A stretch of 64,000 bases of DNA from Mesorhizobium prunaredense (GCF_900156895.1 NZ_FTPD01000026.1:1-64000), one strand, 5' to 3'. Numbered from the stretch's first letter, positions 43,487 through 53,035 are shown. Program-made: numbers and translations. Notes: generated by a model not told the origin, from the letters alone.

Positions 43487-44921
43487 AACCCCGGTCATCA
43501 TGCTCGGCCGGCAGGGAAACCGGCGACTCGTGCTGGCCGCCGATGCGGCGGCACGCGCGGCCGGCCTGCGCGTGGGCATACCGGCGAGCAAGGCCCAGGT
43601 GCTGGTGCCCAATCTGCAGAGCTTCGACCTGGACGCTGCCGGCGATGCCGAGGCACTCGATAGAATGGCACTTTGGTCGCTGCGCTATGCGCCAATCGTC
43701 GCCGCCGATCCGCCAGATGGCCTCATCATCGACACCACCGGCGCCGACCATCTGCATGGCGGTGAGGATGCCATGCTCGAGGGACTGGTCTCGCGCATGG
43801 CGTCCTCCGGCATCGAGTCACGTGCCGCGGTCGCGGACACGTGGGGGGCCGCTCATGCCTGCGCGCGGTTCCTCGCCCGGCCGACCTTCGTCGCGCCAGT
43901 GGGGCAAGCCACGGCGATTGTTCGCGATCTTCCGATCGGCGCGCTGCGGCTTCCCCACGATATCGTGGAAGGCCTGCTCACGCTCGGCTTCGAGCGCGTG
44001 AGGGAAGTCGAGGCGGCGCCGCGCGCCTCTCTTACCCTGCGCTTCGGGCCCGAACTCGGCCGTCGCCTGGACCAGGCTATTGGCCGGCGCAGTGAACCAT
44101 TCGAGCCCGCCCGCTCCGCCGAACTCATCGAGGTTCGCCGTGCCTTCGGCGAGCCGATCGGTGCCGCCGAGACCATAGCCCGCTATACGGGCAAGCTCGT
44201 CGCGACGCTCTGCGAGGCGCTCGAGGCCAAGGGGCTCGGCGCTCGCCGGCTCGACCTGCTGTTTCATCGCGTCGACAACCGCATCGAAGCCATTCGCGTC
44301 GGCACCGCGGTGCCCGTGCGCGATGCCAAACGGTTGACCCGTCTCCTGACCGACCGGATCGAAACTGTTGATCCCGGTTTCGGCATCGAGGTGATGACCC
44401 TGGCCGCGACGCTCGCCGAACCCTTCGGCAGCAAGCAGATCATCTCCTCGCTGGTCGAGGAGCCGGAGCCAGACATCACCGATCTCTTCGACGTGCTGGC
44501 CAACCGAATTGGCGAGCAGCGGCTCTACCGCTTTGCCCCGGTGGAGAGCGACGTTCCCGAGCGCTCGGTTCGCCGCATTGCGCCGAATGCGCCGGACGAC
44601 GGGACGAGTTGGCCACGTGACTGGCCTCGTCCGCCGCGTCTGCTGAACCACCCTGAACCCATCGAGACGATGGCCCTGCTGCCCGACCATCCGCCGGTCT
44701 GGTTCAGTTGGCGTGGCATCCGGCATCGCGTCGCGCGGGCCGACGGTCCCGAGCGCGTGTTCGGCGAATGGTGGCAGCGCGATGCCGAACTGATCGCAGT
44801 GCGCGACTATTTCCAGGTGGAGGACGAGTCAGGCGAGCGCTTCTGGATCTACCGGGCCGGCGACGGCGAGGATCCCGGGACCGGTTCCTACAAATGGTTC
44901 CTGCACGGGGTCTTCGCATGA
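43401..44921 (+). CDS. imuB: ImuB (Y-family polymerase-like, catalytically degenerate)
   Basis: A 506-aa protein from ATG 43401, overlapping imuA by 86 bases. It follows the ImuB family: RVVSLYFPTWPTDRLRR at the start, where active polymerases would carry DMDAFF, then LVLAADAAARAAGL and GLIIDTTGADHLHGGEDAML, DTWGAAHACARFLARP, and the long C-terminal region with TLRFGPELGRRLDQA. ImuB lacks polymerase residues but recruits DnaE2 and the beta clamp. The C-terminal segment (FGEWWQRDAELIAVRDYF) ends in ImuB-type fashion. Confidence 0.94.
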   Translation: MTRVVSLYFPTWPTDRLRRAMGQSAPSAETPVIMLGRQGNRRLVLAADAAARAAGLRVGIPASKAQVLVPNLQSFDLDAAGDAEALDRMALWSLRYAPIVAADPPDGLIIDTTGADHLHGGEDAMLEGLVSRMASSGIESRAAVADTWGAAHACARFLARPTFVAPVGQATAIVRDLPIGALRLPHDIVEGLLTLGFERVREVEAAPRASLTLRFGPELGRRLDQAIGRRSEPFEPARSAELIEVRRAFGEPIGAAETIARYTGKLVATLCEALEAKGLGARRLDLLFHRVDNRIEAIRVGTAVPVRDAKRLTRLLTDRIETVDPGFGIEVMTLAATLAEPFGSKQIISSLVEEPEPDITDLFDVLANRIGEQRLYRFAPVESDVPERSVRRIAPNAPDDGTSWPRDWPRPPRLLNHPEPIETMALLPDHPPVWFSWRGIRHRVARADGPERVFGEWWQRDAELIAVRDYFQVEDESGERFWIYRAGDGEDPGTGSYKWFLHGVFA

Positions 44922-47900
44922 CCACCCCGCGCTATGCCGAATTGCAGGTGACCAGCCATTTCTCGTTCCTCCGCGGCGCCAGCTCTTGCGACGACCTCTT
45001 CGCGCAGGCGGCCGCGCTGGGTATCGAGGCTCTGGCTGTCGTCGACCGCAATTCGCTAGCCGGCATTGTCCGAGCCCATCAGGCCGCCAAGGACACCGGC
45101 GTCAGGCTCATCGTCGGCTGTCGCCTCGATCTGGTCGACGGCATGTCCCTGCTCGTCTATCCCACCGATCGGGCCGCCTATTCCCGGCTGTGCCGGCTGC
45201 TGACCCTGGGCAAGAAACGCGGCGGCAAGGCGCAATGCCATCTCAAGTGGAGCGACCTGGCCGACTATGCCGAGGGCTTGATCGCCGTTCTTGTTCCGGA
45301 TCGGGCCGACGACACCTGCGCCCTGCAACTGCGTCGCCTGCGGGAAACCTTCAGCAATCGCGCCTATCTGGCGCTGACCTTGCGCCGCCGGCCCAATGAC
45401 CAGGTCCGGCTCCATCAGCTTTCCAATCTTGCTACCCAAATGCGGGTGCCGACCGTAGTGACGAACGATGTCCTGTTCCACGAGCCTGGCCGGCGCATCC
45501 TGCAGGACGTGGTGACCGCCATTCGCCACAACATCACCATCGACGAGCTGGGATTCCGGCGCGAGCGCCATGCCGACCGCTATCTCAAGCCGCCCGAGGA
45601 GATGGCGCGACTGTTTTCGCGCTATCCGGAAGCCCTCGCGCGAACGCTTGAGATAGCCCGGCAATGCCGCTTCTCCCTGGACGAACTCGCCTACCAGTAC
45701 CCCGAAGAGAAGATGCTGCCCGGCCTGACGGCGCAGCAGGCGCTCGAACAACTCACCTGGGAAGGCGCGGAACGGCGCTATCCCGAAGGCGTGCCGAACA
45801 AGGTCGTGGCGCTCATCAAGCACGAACTGCGCCTGATCGAGATCCTGCAATACGCCCCCTACTTCCTCACCGTGAACGCCATCGTGCAGTTCGCACGCAG
45901 CAGGGACATCCTGTGCCAGGGAAGAGGCTCGGCCGCCAATTCGGCGGTCTGCTACGTGCTGGGCATCACCAGCATCGATCCCGAACGCAACAATCTCCTC
46001 TTCGAGCGTTTTGTCTCGCAGGAGCGCAACGAGCCCCCGGATATCGATGTCGACTTCGAGCACGAGCGGCGGGAGATCGTCATGCAGTGGGTTTACGAGA
46101 CCTATGGCCGCGATCACAGCGCGCTCTGCTCGACCGTGGTGCGCTATCACACCAAGGGCGCCGTCCGCGATATCGGCAAGGCTCTCGGCCTGCCCGAGGA
46201 CCTCACCAAGCTGCTGTCCTCGCAGGTCTGGGGACACGGCGAAGGCATCGACGAGACCCGCGCCCGAGAGCTCAATCTCAACCTCGCTGATCGCCGGCTG
46301 CGGTTGACGCTCGAACTCGCGCAGCAGCTCGAGGGCACGCCCCGCCACTTGTCCCAGCATCCGGGCGGCTTCGTTCTGACCAATGACCGGCTCGACGACC
46401 TGGTGCCGATTGAGCCGGCGCGCATGGTCGACCGCCAGGTCATCGAGTGGGACAAGGACGATATCGACATCCTCAAATTCATGAAGGTCGACGTTCTCGC
46501 GCTCGGGATGCTCACCTGCATGAAGCGCAGCTTCGATCTCCTGGCCGAGCACAAGGGCACGACCCTCGACCTGGCCACCATCCCTGCCGAAGACCCGGCG
46601 ACCTACGCCATGATCCGCAAGGCGGACACGATCGGCGTCTTTCAGATCGAGAGCCGCGCGCAGATGTCGATGCTGCCCCGCATCAAGCCGCGCACCTTCT
46701 ATGACCTCGTGGTCGAGGTCGCCATCGTGCGCCCTGGTCCAATCCAAGGCGACATGGTCCACCCCTATCTGCGTCGCCGGGAGGGGAAGGAGCCGGTCGA
46801 GTTCCCTACCCCCGAGCTCGAGCGCGTGCTCGGCAAAACCCTGGGCGTCCCTCTGTTCCAGGAGCAGGCCATGCAGGTCGCCATGGTCTGCGCCGGCTTC
46901 AGTGCGGGCGAAGCCGACCAGTTGCGCCGGGCCATGGCGACGTTCAAGCACACGGGCGGCGTCAGCAAGTTCCGCGACAAGCTGATCGGCGGCATGATCG
47001 CCAACGGCTACACGCCCGAATTCGCGGCGACCACCTTCAAGCAGCTCGAAGGCTTCGGCAGCTACGGCTTTCCGGAGAGCCATGCCGCCAGCTTTGCGCT
47101 GATCGCCTACGCCTCGAGCTGGATGAAATGCCACCATCCCGATGTCTTCTGCTGCGCACTGCTCAATTCGCAGCCAATGGGCTTCTACCTGCCGGCCCAG
47201 ATCGTGCGCGACGCCCAGGCTCACGGCGTCGAGATCCGGCCCGTCTGTGTCAATGCGAGCCGGTGGGACTGCACGCTGGAGCCGATTGGCGAGGACGGTC
47301 GCTTCGCGGTCCGCCTCGGCCTGCGCCTGGTCAAGGGATTGGCCAATGCCGATGCTGCGGCGATTGTCGCGGCCCGGGCCGAAGAGACCTTCGCTTCCAT
47401 CGACGATCTCTGGCTACGCGCCGGCGTGCCGGCGGCATCTCTGGTCCAACTCGCCGAGGCAGACGCCTTCCGTCCCGATCTGGGCCTGGCGCGCCGCGAG
47501 GCGCTATGGGCGCTCAAGGGGCTGCGCGACGAACCCCTCCCCCTCTTTGCCGCGGCCTCGGCTCGCGAACAGCAGACCGTGTCGGAAATCCATGAACCGG
47601 CCGTGGTGTTGCGGCCGATGACGGCCGGCCGAGAAGTCGTCGAGGACTATGGCCATGTCGGCCTGACCCTGCGCAGCCACCCGCTGTCCTTCTTGCGCGC
47701 GGAACTTGCCCGCCGTCGCATCGTCACCTGCCGCGACGCAATGCAGGCGCGTGATGGCCGCTGGCTGGAGGCGGCGGGCCTTGTCCTCGTCCGCCAGCGG
47801 CCGGGCTCGGCCAAGGGCGTGATGTTCCTGACCATGGAAGACGAGACAGGCGCCGCCAATGTCGTGGTCTGGGTCAAGGTCTTCGAGAAGTTTCGCCGCG

Positions 47901-48184
47901 TGCTGCTCTCTTCCTCGATGCTCAGCGTCCGGGGCAAGATTCAACGTGAGGGCGAAGTGATCCACCTCGTCGCCCATTCCCTCACCGACCTTTCGGGGGA
48001 ACTCGCCAGTGTGGGCAATCGCGAGACGCCGTTTCCGCTTCCCCATGGGCGGGGCGACGAAGCCCATCATGGTGGGCCCGGACTCGATCCGCGAAGCATG
48101 CCGAAGGGTCTGCGGCCACGGGACCTCGTCGATCCCACGCTGCAGGTTGAGCCGATCAAGGTGAAAACAAGGGACTTTCGATAG
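44918..48184 (+). CDS. dnaE2: Error-prone DNA polymerase DnaE2 (ImuC)
   Basis: The 1088-aa protein starts at ATG 44918, overlapping imuB by four bases (ATGA), with TPRYAELQVTSHFSFLRGAS as the PHP-domain start. It contains the C-family polymerase core (DIDVDFEHERREIVMQWV, VLALGMLTC, HPGGFVLTNDRL, QALEVAIVRPGPIQGDM-type region GPIQGDMVHPYLRR) and the OB-fold near the end (VWVKVFEKFRRVLL). It lacks extended DnaE1 C-terminal tails. It carries out SOS translesion synthesis with ImuA and ImuB. Confidence 0.96.
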   Translation: MTTPRYAELQVTSHFSFLRGASSCDDLFAQAAALGIEALAVVDRNSLAGIVRAHQAAKDTGVRLIVGCRLDLVDGMSLLVYPTDRAAYSRLCRLLTLGKKRGGKAQCHLKWSDLADYAEGLIAVLVPDRADDTCALQLRRLRETFSNRAYLALTLRRRPNDQVRLHQLSNLATQMRVPTVVTNDVLFHEPGRRILQDVVTAIRHNITIDELGFRRERHADRYLKPPEEMARLFSRYPEALARTLEIARQCRFSLDELAYQYPEEKMLPGLTAQQALEQLTWEGAERRYPEGVPNKVVALIKHELRLIEILQYAPYFLTVNAIVQFARSRDILCQGRGSAANSAVCYVLGITSIDPERNNLLFERFVSQERNEPPDIDVDFEHERREIVMQWVYETYGRDHSALCSTVVRYHTKGAVRDIGKALGLPEDLTKLLSSQVWGHGEGIDETRARELNLNLADRRLRLTLELAQQLEGTPRHLSQHPGGFVLTNDRLDDLVPIEPARMVDRQVIEWDKDDIDILKFMKVDVLALGMLTCMKRSFDLLAEHKGTTLDLATIPAEDPATYAMIRKADTIGVFQIESRAQMSMLPRIKPRTFYDLVVEVAIVRPGPIQGDMVHPYLRRREGKEPVEFPTPELERVLGKTLGVPLFQEQAMQVAMVCAGFSAGEADQLRRAMATFKHTGGVSKFRDKLIGGMIANGYTPEFAATTFKQLEGFGSYGFPESHAASFALIAYASSWMKCHHPDVFCCALLNSQPMGFYLPAQIVRDAQAHGVEIRPVCVNASRWDCTLEPIGEDGRFAVRLGLRLVKGLANADAAAIVAARAEETFASIDDLWLRAGVPAASLVQLAEADAFRPDLGLARREALWALKGLRDEPLPLFAAASAREQQTVSEIHEPAVVLRPMTAGREVVEDYGHVGLTLRSHPLSFLRAELARRRIVTCRDAMQARDGRWLEAAGLVLVRQRPGSAKGVMFLTMEDETGAANVVVWVKVFEKFRRVLLSSSMLSVRGKIQREGEVIHLVAHSLTDLSGELASVGNRETPFPLPHGRGDEAHHGGPGLDPRSMPKGLRPRDLVDPTLQVEPIKVKTRDFR

Positions 48185-48479
48185 TGCTCGCATCGTCCGT
48201 GCCCAGCCGTAACGCAAAGCGCCGTCGGAGATGGGGTGGGAAGCGGAATGGCAGGTTTCGGGTAACTACGCCGGGAAAGCTGCCCTTGATCTGTCAACGA
48301 GTTTCGGCCGCAACGCCCCATAGCGGTCGCTCATGCGAGCGATGCCTTCGCGTAAGAGCAGACGTCGCCTCAAGGCTCGCTGAGGAAACCCTGTCGGCGT
48401 CGCGGACAAGGGCGGCAAGCGGCATAGAATGACGTGCCACCACGTCTAGACGCCGCACGCCTACTTTCGACGTGATAGG
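48185..48479. other. Gene-free stretch after dnaE2
   Basis: About 295 bases with no convincing coding frame of its own. A minus-strand frame (48294-48719) has no family features. The segment may be the decayed 5' part of the recombinase remnant that follows. Confidence 0.4.
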
Positions 48480-48783
48480 ACTCGCCGCCAAGCCGAAATC
48501 GTCGTTCTTCTGCACCATCAGCCGAAGGTCGAAAGCATTATAGGAAACGCCGCTCGCGCAGGCCGAGGCGTACCAAATAATCACCCGCCGCGCCGCCGCG
48601 GCGAGCATCGCTACAAGATCGGCAATTATAGCTTTCGCGCGACGTGGATCACGGCCTATCTGAAGAATGGCGGCACCATTGAGGGCTGCCATGGCGAACC
48701 ACAGTTCGACGCTTACCACGCAGCTTTATGACCGGCGATCAGATGAGGTTTCACTCGATGAAGCGGAGCGGATTTTGGTCTAA
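48480..48783 (+). pseudogene. Remnant of a tyrosine recombinase C-terminal domain
   Basis: Reading the plus strand in different frames gives pieces of one integrase: AKPKSSFFCTISRR, then ETPLAQAEAYQIITRRAAAA, then KIGNYSFRATWITAYLKNGG, then MANHSSTLTTQLYDRR followed by SDEVSLDEAERILV and a stop at 48781-48783. These match the C-terminal half of XerC-like recombinases (FRATGITAYLKNGG...MANHAS...TTQLYDRR), including the region of the catalytic Arg, His and Tyr. Frame changes and an in-frame stop show decay. It points to an older insertion event inside the island. Confidence 0.8.
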
Positions 48784-48829
48784 CATCCTCGCCTCAATTC
48801 TAGGTTTGTACGGGCGCTGGAGGCTAAGT

Positions 48830-49858
48830 TTGACCCAGTATGTGAAAGGCGTGGCCAATCCAGACCTTTCAGTTATCTCGGAAACGCTCGCCGACCGCTA
48901 TCGTGCCGGCGTCGGTAGCCGAACCCATTGGCTGACCTATCACCTCCACAAAGGTCGCGTAACGGAGTTCGGCGAAGCTCTCATCCAAGCTTTAGCTTCC
49001 TGCGAGTATCGGTTGCCTGGTTTGGGCGAGCGTCTGGTCGATGATCTGATCGATACGGGATATACGCCTGCGGCGCAGGACCCAGCGGCGTGGAGAGCGG
49101 GCTTCCAGCAATTGCTGCAGAAGTTCGCCGAAATCTTGGTTCTTAGGGTGCTGGTCGAAGCGCCTTGGCCGGCGGGCGCAAATTTCAGGCATGAACCAGC
49201 CAACCCGAACACCGGTCGTCGGCCAGAATTAGCGGTTGAACTCGAGGAGCGTGTCTATCTATTTGAGGTGAAATGCCCTTCCCTCGTCGACCATCAGGCG
49301 GCAAGGGGTGCGAATGCGCGACAGATCCCCGCCCGCTCCGCCCTAGGGGACGCCCTTCGCGCCAAACCGGACCCCAACGATCCCGTCACGTGGCCCCGTG
49401 ACAACGTCCTGAAGGATTTTCTCGAAAGCGCCGATGGCAAGTTCTCTGGCTTCTCCGCGAAGGAGACGATCGGTGTGCTCGTCGTTTTCTGGGACGCCTA
49501 TGTGTATGAACCCATTTCGGCGCTAATTTACCCGCGATCAGGTCTGCTGACCGAGCAATCTTTTTATCAGGTAAATGGCGTGCGGGTCCCGTTCGATGCC
49601 GTTGACGGGGTGATCGTCATGAATCATCTCGCCGTACTCCATGCCGGTGCGCAAGAGCAGGGTCACGCGCATAGGCCCGGCTATTTTCGGCTCGATCACG
49701 TTGATGGAGGCCTGCCGAACGTATGGTGCCAGAACATAGGCGGCAAGCGGCTAGATGCATTCCTGATGCAAGCGCTCGACGCCATTCCCGTTGAAGACGC
49801 GGAGCCGGCCGAGTACCGGCCTCATGAGTTCATTATGTGGATCAACCTACCCGATTGA
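48830..49858 (+). CDS. Orphan protein with PD-(D/E)XK-like signature
   Basis: The product is 342 aa from TTG 48830 (GGAGG at 48819-48823), or up to 376 aa if the ATG at 48728 is used; the upstream part overlaps the recombinase remnant, so I prefer the later start. Residues about 115-160 show RPELAVELEERVYLFEVKCP, with Glu-x-Lys preceded by acidic residues, the PD-(D/E)XK nuclease hallmark. The rest, including NVLKDFLES and NHLAVLHAGAQEQGHAHRPG, is not recognised. It lies between two recombinase remnants and is likely a late arrival. Confidence 0.65.
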   Translation: MTQYVKGVANPDLSVISETLADRYRAGVGSRTHWLTYHLHKGRVTEFGEALIQALASCEYRLPGLGERLVDDLIDTGYTPAAQDPAAWRAGFQQLLQKFAEILVLRVLVEAPWPAGANFRHEPANPNTGRRPELAVELEERVYLFEVKCPSLVDHQAARGANARQIPARSALGDALRAKPDPNDPVTWPRDNVLKDFLESADGKFSGFSAKETIGVLVVFWDAYVYEPISALIYPRSGLLTEQSFYQVNGVRVPFDAVDGVIVMNHLAVLHAGAQEQGHAHRPGYFRLDHVDGGLPNVWCQNIGGKRLDAFLMQALDAIPVEDAEPAEYRPHEFIMWINLPD

Positions 49859-49861
49859 TTT

Positions 49862-49952
49862 CACTCCAAGATCGAGAACAAGGTGCGCGATCTGGGTGTC
49901 GACGTGGAGGAATGCGCTGCTCTTGGTGGAGCGTACCGAAATTTGGCGTTGA
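49862..49952 (+). pseudogene. Short remnant of a second recombinase C-terminus
   Basis: HSKIENKVRDLGVDVEE at 49862-49912 followed, after one extra base, by ALLLVERTEIWR and a stop at 49950-49952. It matches the end of site-specific integrases of the LLGHSKIEsTVRYLG type. The preceding part is replaced by the orphan PD-(D/E)XK gene. Confidence 0.65.
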
Positions 49953-50157
49953 GCGGTCATCCGACGCGGCGCGGGTGAGCGCTTAGTCGAGAGCGCTGCC
50001 TTGCGTGTCCTGTCATTACTAGGGTGGTAAGCCGCTGGGCTGCTTACAGGCGCCCATGCCAAGATAGCAGTCACTCTGGATTGGCATATGGTCGATAGCA
50101 AGTTCTGGCTTCGCCGAAGAGCGATTTGGCTGCTCGGTGATCGCACTTCCAGTTCGA
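49953..50157. other. Non-coding sequence between remnants
   Basis: About 200 bases with no gene I can support. It looks like the downstream flank of the recombinase remnant. A minus-strand frame (49847-50146) is Ser/Arg-rich and not credible. Confidence 0.35.
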
Positions 50158-50356
50158 CTAACGAATACGTGGGCGGCGATGCACGACATCATGACAACTT
50201 GCGCAAAGCGGCACCAGATCGCGGATAGGGTCGACCTAATAGGCTTCGCCGATCTCCGAGAGCGGCGCTAGGTGGTGACGGCGCCGATCGGACCACACTT
50301 GTCCTCATAGCCGAGATCACATGCCTGCCATCTGTAGCCGAAGTGTTTGCGTAGTT
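50158..50356 (-). pseudogene. Remnant of an HNH endonuclease
   Basis: On the minus strand, HFGYRWQACDLGYEDKCGPIGA is followed in a second frame by HHLAPLSEIGEAY, an in-frame TAG, then VDPIRDLVPLCASCHDVVH and RRP. Together these rebuild the Cys/His pattern and His-His core of an McrA-like HNH nuclease, broken by one frame change and one stop. It lies just downstream of the MBL-fold gene and may once have been its neighbour in one operon. Confidence 0.7.
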
Positions 50357-51985
50357 TCAGCCCGGCCAGAAAACGACCATTCTTTCCTCCAGAAGAGATT
50401 TTGGCGACGAGCCCACCCTGCGGAATCTGGCACCGCTTGCCTTGATCGCTTTGACGATCTCCGGCGCCGGATGCTTCCAATGCGAGTGGATCGGTTGGGC
50501 AGCTGCCACAAAGAGCTCCGCACCGACCACGAAAAGTGAGGGATCAAAGTTATTCTCTGATCCGTGATGGGGCAGCATGAAGGTGGTAACCCAATCTATC
50601 TCGTCGCGATAATGATCCTGGAACCTCTGCACTGTTTCCGGATCCTTGAAGCCCGCATCGCCGGTTCCCATCCAGCCTACGCGCGCACTCGCGAACGTCC
50701 GCGAATTGCGCAGCACGGCGCCGGCCTTCTGTGGCTCGGCCGGCCCGGAGTACAACGACAAGGAGGTTTCGTTCTTGTCGCCAAACGCCCACGCATAAGC
50801 TCGGGAAACGGCGGTACGGTGTTTCGTCACCAATCCTCGACGCTCCTTCTCGATTTTCACCTTTTCGCGGAAGCTACCTCTTGGCCATCGCAGGATCACC
50901 TCCACCGCGGCGCAGAACGCCTCCCGGTCTCGCCGAGATGCCTGTTTTACATGTGGCTTTAAGAGCCATCCGCCTTCGGAGCCCCCGCCAACGTCGAACT
51001 CGATACGCCGCACGACGGTCGCTCCGTCGAGCGTCCGGCGTGCGGCAGGTGAGGCACTGCCCCAGCCCGTCGAATCTCTTGCCTTCCAAGGCATACCATC
51101 CGGGTCGGAAAGAGGAGGCTCTGCGGGCGGTAGTTCGAAAAAGCCCGAACCACCTTCGTCCTCGTCACCCGGCATTACCATGACGATCTGCCGCGGCCCG
51201 AACCGAGCCATGGTACCGACGGGATCGACGACAACATCTTCGTGGAAGCGTTCTGCAGTGCGTTCGCCGCTAGTCGCCACACTTCTTCCAAATGCGATCA
51301 TCCGATCGATGTCGTCTAGATATGGCATCACGATCGTGTCGACCCGGAGCCCTCTTTGTTGGTGCAATAGATGAGGAATGCCGCAGATGTGATCTCGGTC
51401 GAAATGCGACACGAAAAGCATATCGAGTCGGCGAGATGGGCGCCGAGCTACTATAGACCGCACGGACTGCACCACACCTGCTATCGGATCCGAGCCGCAG
51501 TCATAAACATACATGAAGTCGGCGAAGGGTATCGCGTCGGCAACCAGGGACGGCTGCCACATCGCCTCGTTCGGTCCAAGATCCCGAAGCGTACCGACGT
51601 TGAAGCCGCCCTGACCCACCGGGAGCTGATATCGGTGATGTCCTAGGACATGCTTCGCTAAGTCACGCTTCCATGCACGAGAGTGACTCGATGGCAAGCG
51701 AGCCGTCCGAGCAGCGAGGTGCGCAGCTTGCTGCTCGCGTTCCAATAGGGATTGTCGACAGTAATTATGGAAATTCTCAGCCTCGAAAGTTTTTTGCCTG
51801 AAGTCCAGTGCTTGGGCGTAGAGTTGATCGGATACCTCCCTCCTCAGTTGATCGAAGGAGGATTCCATCAGCATTCTCAAACCATAGCTACGAGCTATGG
51901 CTGTGCGAATGTAGAAATCGGCGCACTGACACGCCAGCTCCCATTTCTCGTCGTCCGAACTGCCATAAGCAATGGTGTTTTTCAT
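50357..51985 (-). CDS. MBL-fold (metallo-beta-lactamase superfamily) hydrolase
   Basis: A 542-aa protein. Residues about 120-542 carry the metal-binding motif HFDRDHICGIPHLL (HxDxDH form, about 195) and the later LPHHGSENNFD (about 475) with a terminal helix VKAIKASGARF, like ComEC/Rec2-type and nuclease-like MBL proteins. The first 120 residues are helical and unrecognised (LACQCADFYIRTAIARSYGL). A loop of about 190 residues is inserted between the metal sites (PGDEDEGGSGFFEL...). MBL proteins of this kind occur as effectors in defence islands; role here is inference. Confidence 0.78.
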   Translation of the reverse strand: MKNTIAYGSSDDEKWELACQCADFYIRTAIARSYGLRMLMESSFDQLRREVSDQLYAQALDFRQKTFEAENFHNYCRQSLLEREQQAAHLAARTARLPSSHSRAWKRDLAKHVLGHHRYQLPVGQGGFNVGTLRDLGPNEAMWQPSLVADAIPFADFMYVYDCGSDPIAGVVQSVRSIVARRPSRRLDMLFVSHFDRDHICGIPHLLHQQRGLRVDTIVMPYLDDIDRMIAFGRSVATSGERTAERFHEDVVVDPVGTMARFGPRQIVMVMPGDEDEGGSGFFELPPAEPPLSDPDGMPWKARDSTGWGSASPAARRTLDGATVVRRIEFDVGGGSEGGWLLKPHVKQASRRDREAFCAAVEVILRWPRGSFREKVKIEKERRGLVTKHRTAVSRAYAWAFGDKNETSLSLYSGPAEPQKAGAVLRNSRTFASARVGWMGTGDAGFKDPETVQRFQDHYRDEIDWVTTFMLPHHGSENNFDPSLFVVGAELFVAAAQPIHSHWKHPAPEIVKAIKASGARFRRVGSSPKSLLEERMVVFWPG

Positions 51986-52214
51986 CGGCTGATCAGGACT
52001 CTTCCATGCCGCTCCGCGAGAGGAACCCTACACGATCGCCTTAGATGACCGTGCCGATTTTCCTATTTCTGATGTGCTGCCGAAGGTTTGGCCCAGACTG
52101 CGACCGAGGAAGACTAATGTAGCACAACATCGCGCAGTGAGGGTTCGTGCAGGGCATCGGCCGCTATTCGGCATTCCAAATTTGCCTTGCTACGACCAAA
52201 TTGGGGTCGGAACC

Positions 52215-52243
52215 GGCCGGTTGGAATGAGCTCCAATCCGGCC
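52215..52243 (+). terminator. GC-rich hairpin, candidate terminator
   Basis: GGCCGGTTGGA (52215-52225) pairs with TCCAATCCGGCC (52232-52243) around a six-base loop with one bulged T, followed by TTT. It lies downstream of the SRAP gene stop, between convergently placed genes, and could end transcripts from either side. Confidence 0.5.
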
Positions 52244-52263
52244 TTTGGCCTACCCATGCCGCC

Positions 52264-52857
52264 CTAGTCCGATCCCTGTCGAACGGTTTCAACCGCGAGT
52301 GAGCCCTCCGGCAAGGGCCGCAGCAGTTCGGCTTCCGTCTTGGTCAGGTAGATCCAGTGCGCCCAGTCGGTGGGACGCAGGACCACGACTTGGCGGTCAT
52401 GATAAGCAACAATATCGGGACCAGGTTCGGTGGTCAGCATGGCGAAGGCCGGGCTGGACCCATCTGTGCCTTCCCGCCATATGCCGGCGATTGCCATGAA
52501 TGGCGCATCGTTCAGCGTGAACCGATGTTTTGCTTTCGGGTATTTCTTGCCAGTGAACTCGAAGAAGGCCGACGCGGGAATGAGGCATCGGTTGCTCTTG
52601 TCGAAATGCCTTCCGTCAGAGCGGTAGTTGAAGACTGGGCCACCCTTCGGATTGGATGGTGGGAAGCTGAAATTCATCGGCACCAGTTCCATGCCGTTGC
52701 CGGCAGCGCGCATCACCGGCGCCATGTCGTTGATCCGGATATCGTCGCTTTCCGGCAGATCAAGTTCGGTCTGTTGCGTCGGGATGCCAAGCTCGAGCGC
52801 CTGCATCATCTGGACGTATTCGACCCATTTCACATGCTGTTCGTAAGCGTTGCACAT
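52264..52857 (-). CDS. SOS response-associated peptidase family (YedK/HMCES, SRAP) protein
   Basis: A 197-aa protein starting MCNAYEQ: the catalytic Cys2 is exposed after Met removal. Family features follow: FNYRSDGRHFDKSNRCLIP, ASAFFEFTGKKYP and YHDRQVVVLRPTDWAHWIY with the active-site His. SRAP proteins covalently cap abasic sites in single-stranded DNA. ATG 52857 is chosen because the Cys must be residue two. It is divergent from the DUF932 gene in the conjugation block and complements the element's repair genes. Upstream extension to 53124 is not supported. Confidence 0.92.
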   Translation of the reverse strand: MCNAYEQHVKWVEYVQMMQALELGIPTQQTELDLPESDDIRINDMAPVMRAAGNGMELVPMNFSFPPSNPKGGPVFNYRSDGRHFDKSNRCLIPASAFFEFTGKKYPKAKHRFTLNDAPFMAIAGIWREGTDGSSPAFAMLTTEPGPDIVAYHDRQVVVLRPTDWAHWIYLTKTEAELLRPLPEGSLAVETVRQGSD

Positions 52858-53035
52858 GCCGCGCACTCTATCGCGAAATGCCAATGAGTCGAGATGGGCG
52901 TCCCTTGGGGCCGGGCTCTCGGCTGGCGCTGAAGCCCCGCTCTGCGGGTCTTCACCCTTCGGGCTTCCATCCCTGACGCGGTCCGGCGCCGACAGCGCGT
53001 AGCCCCCTCCTCTCAGTGTCGGTCTTGCGCATCGC

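Noticed and set aside
45056..47224. 722-aa minus-strand open frame inside dnaE2
   Set aside because: Antisense shadow of a GC-rich gene; dnaE2 is clearly the coding strand.
48294..48719. 141-aa minus-strand frame
   Set aside because: Overlaps the plus-strand recombinase remnant, which explains the region better.
49847..50146. 99-aa minus-strand frame
   Set aside because: Ser/Arg-rich, overlaps the recombinase remnant, no start support.
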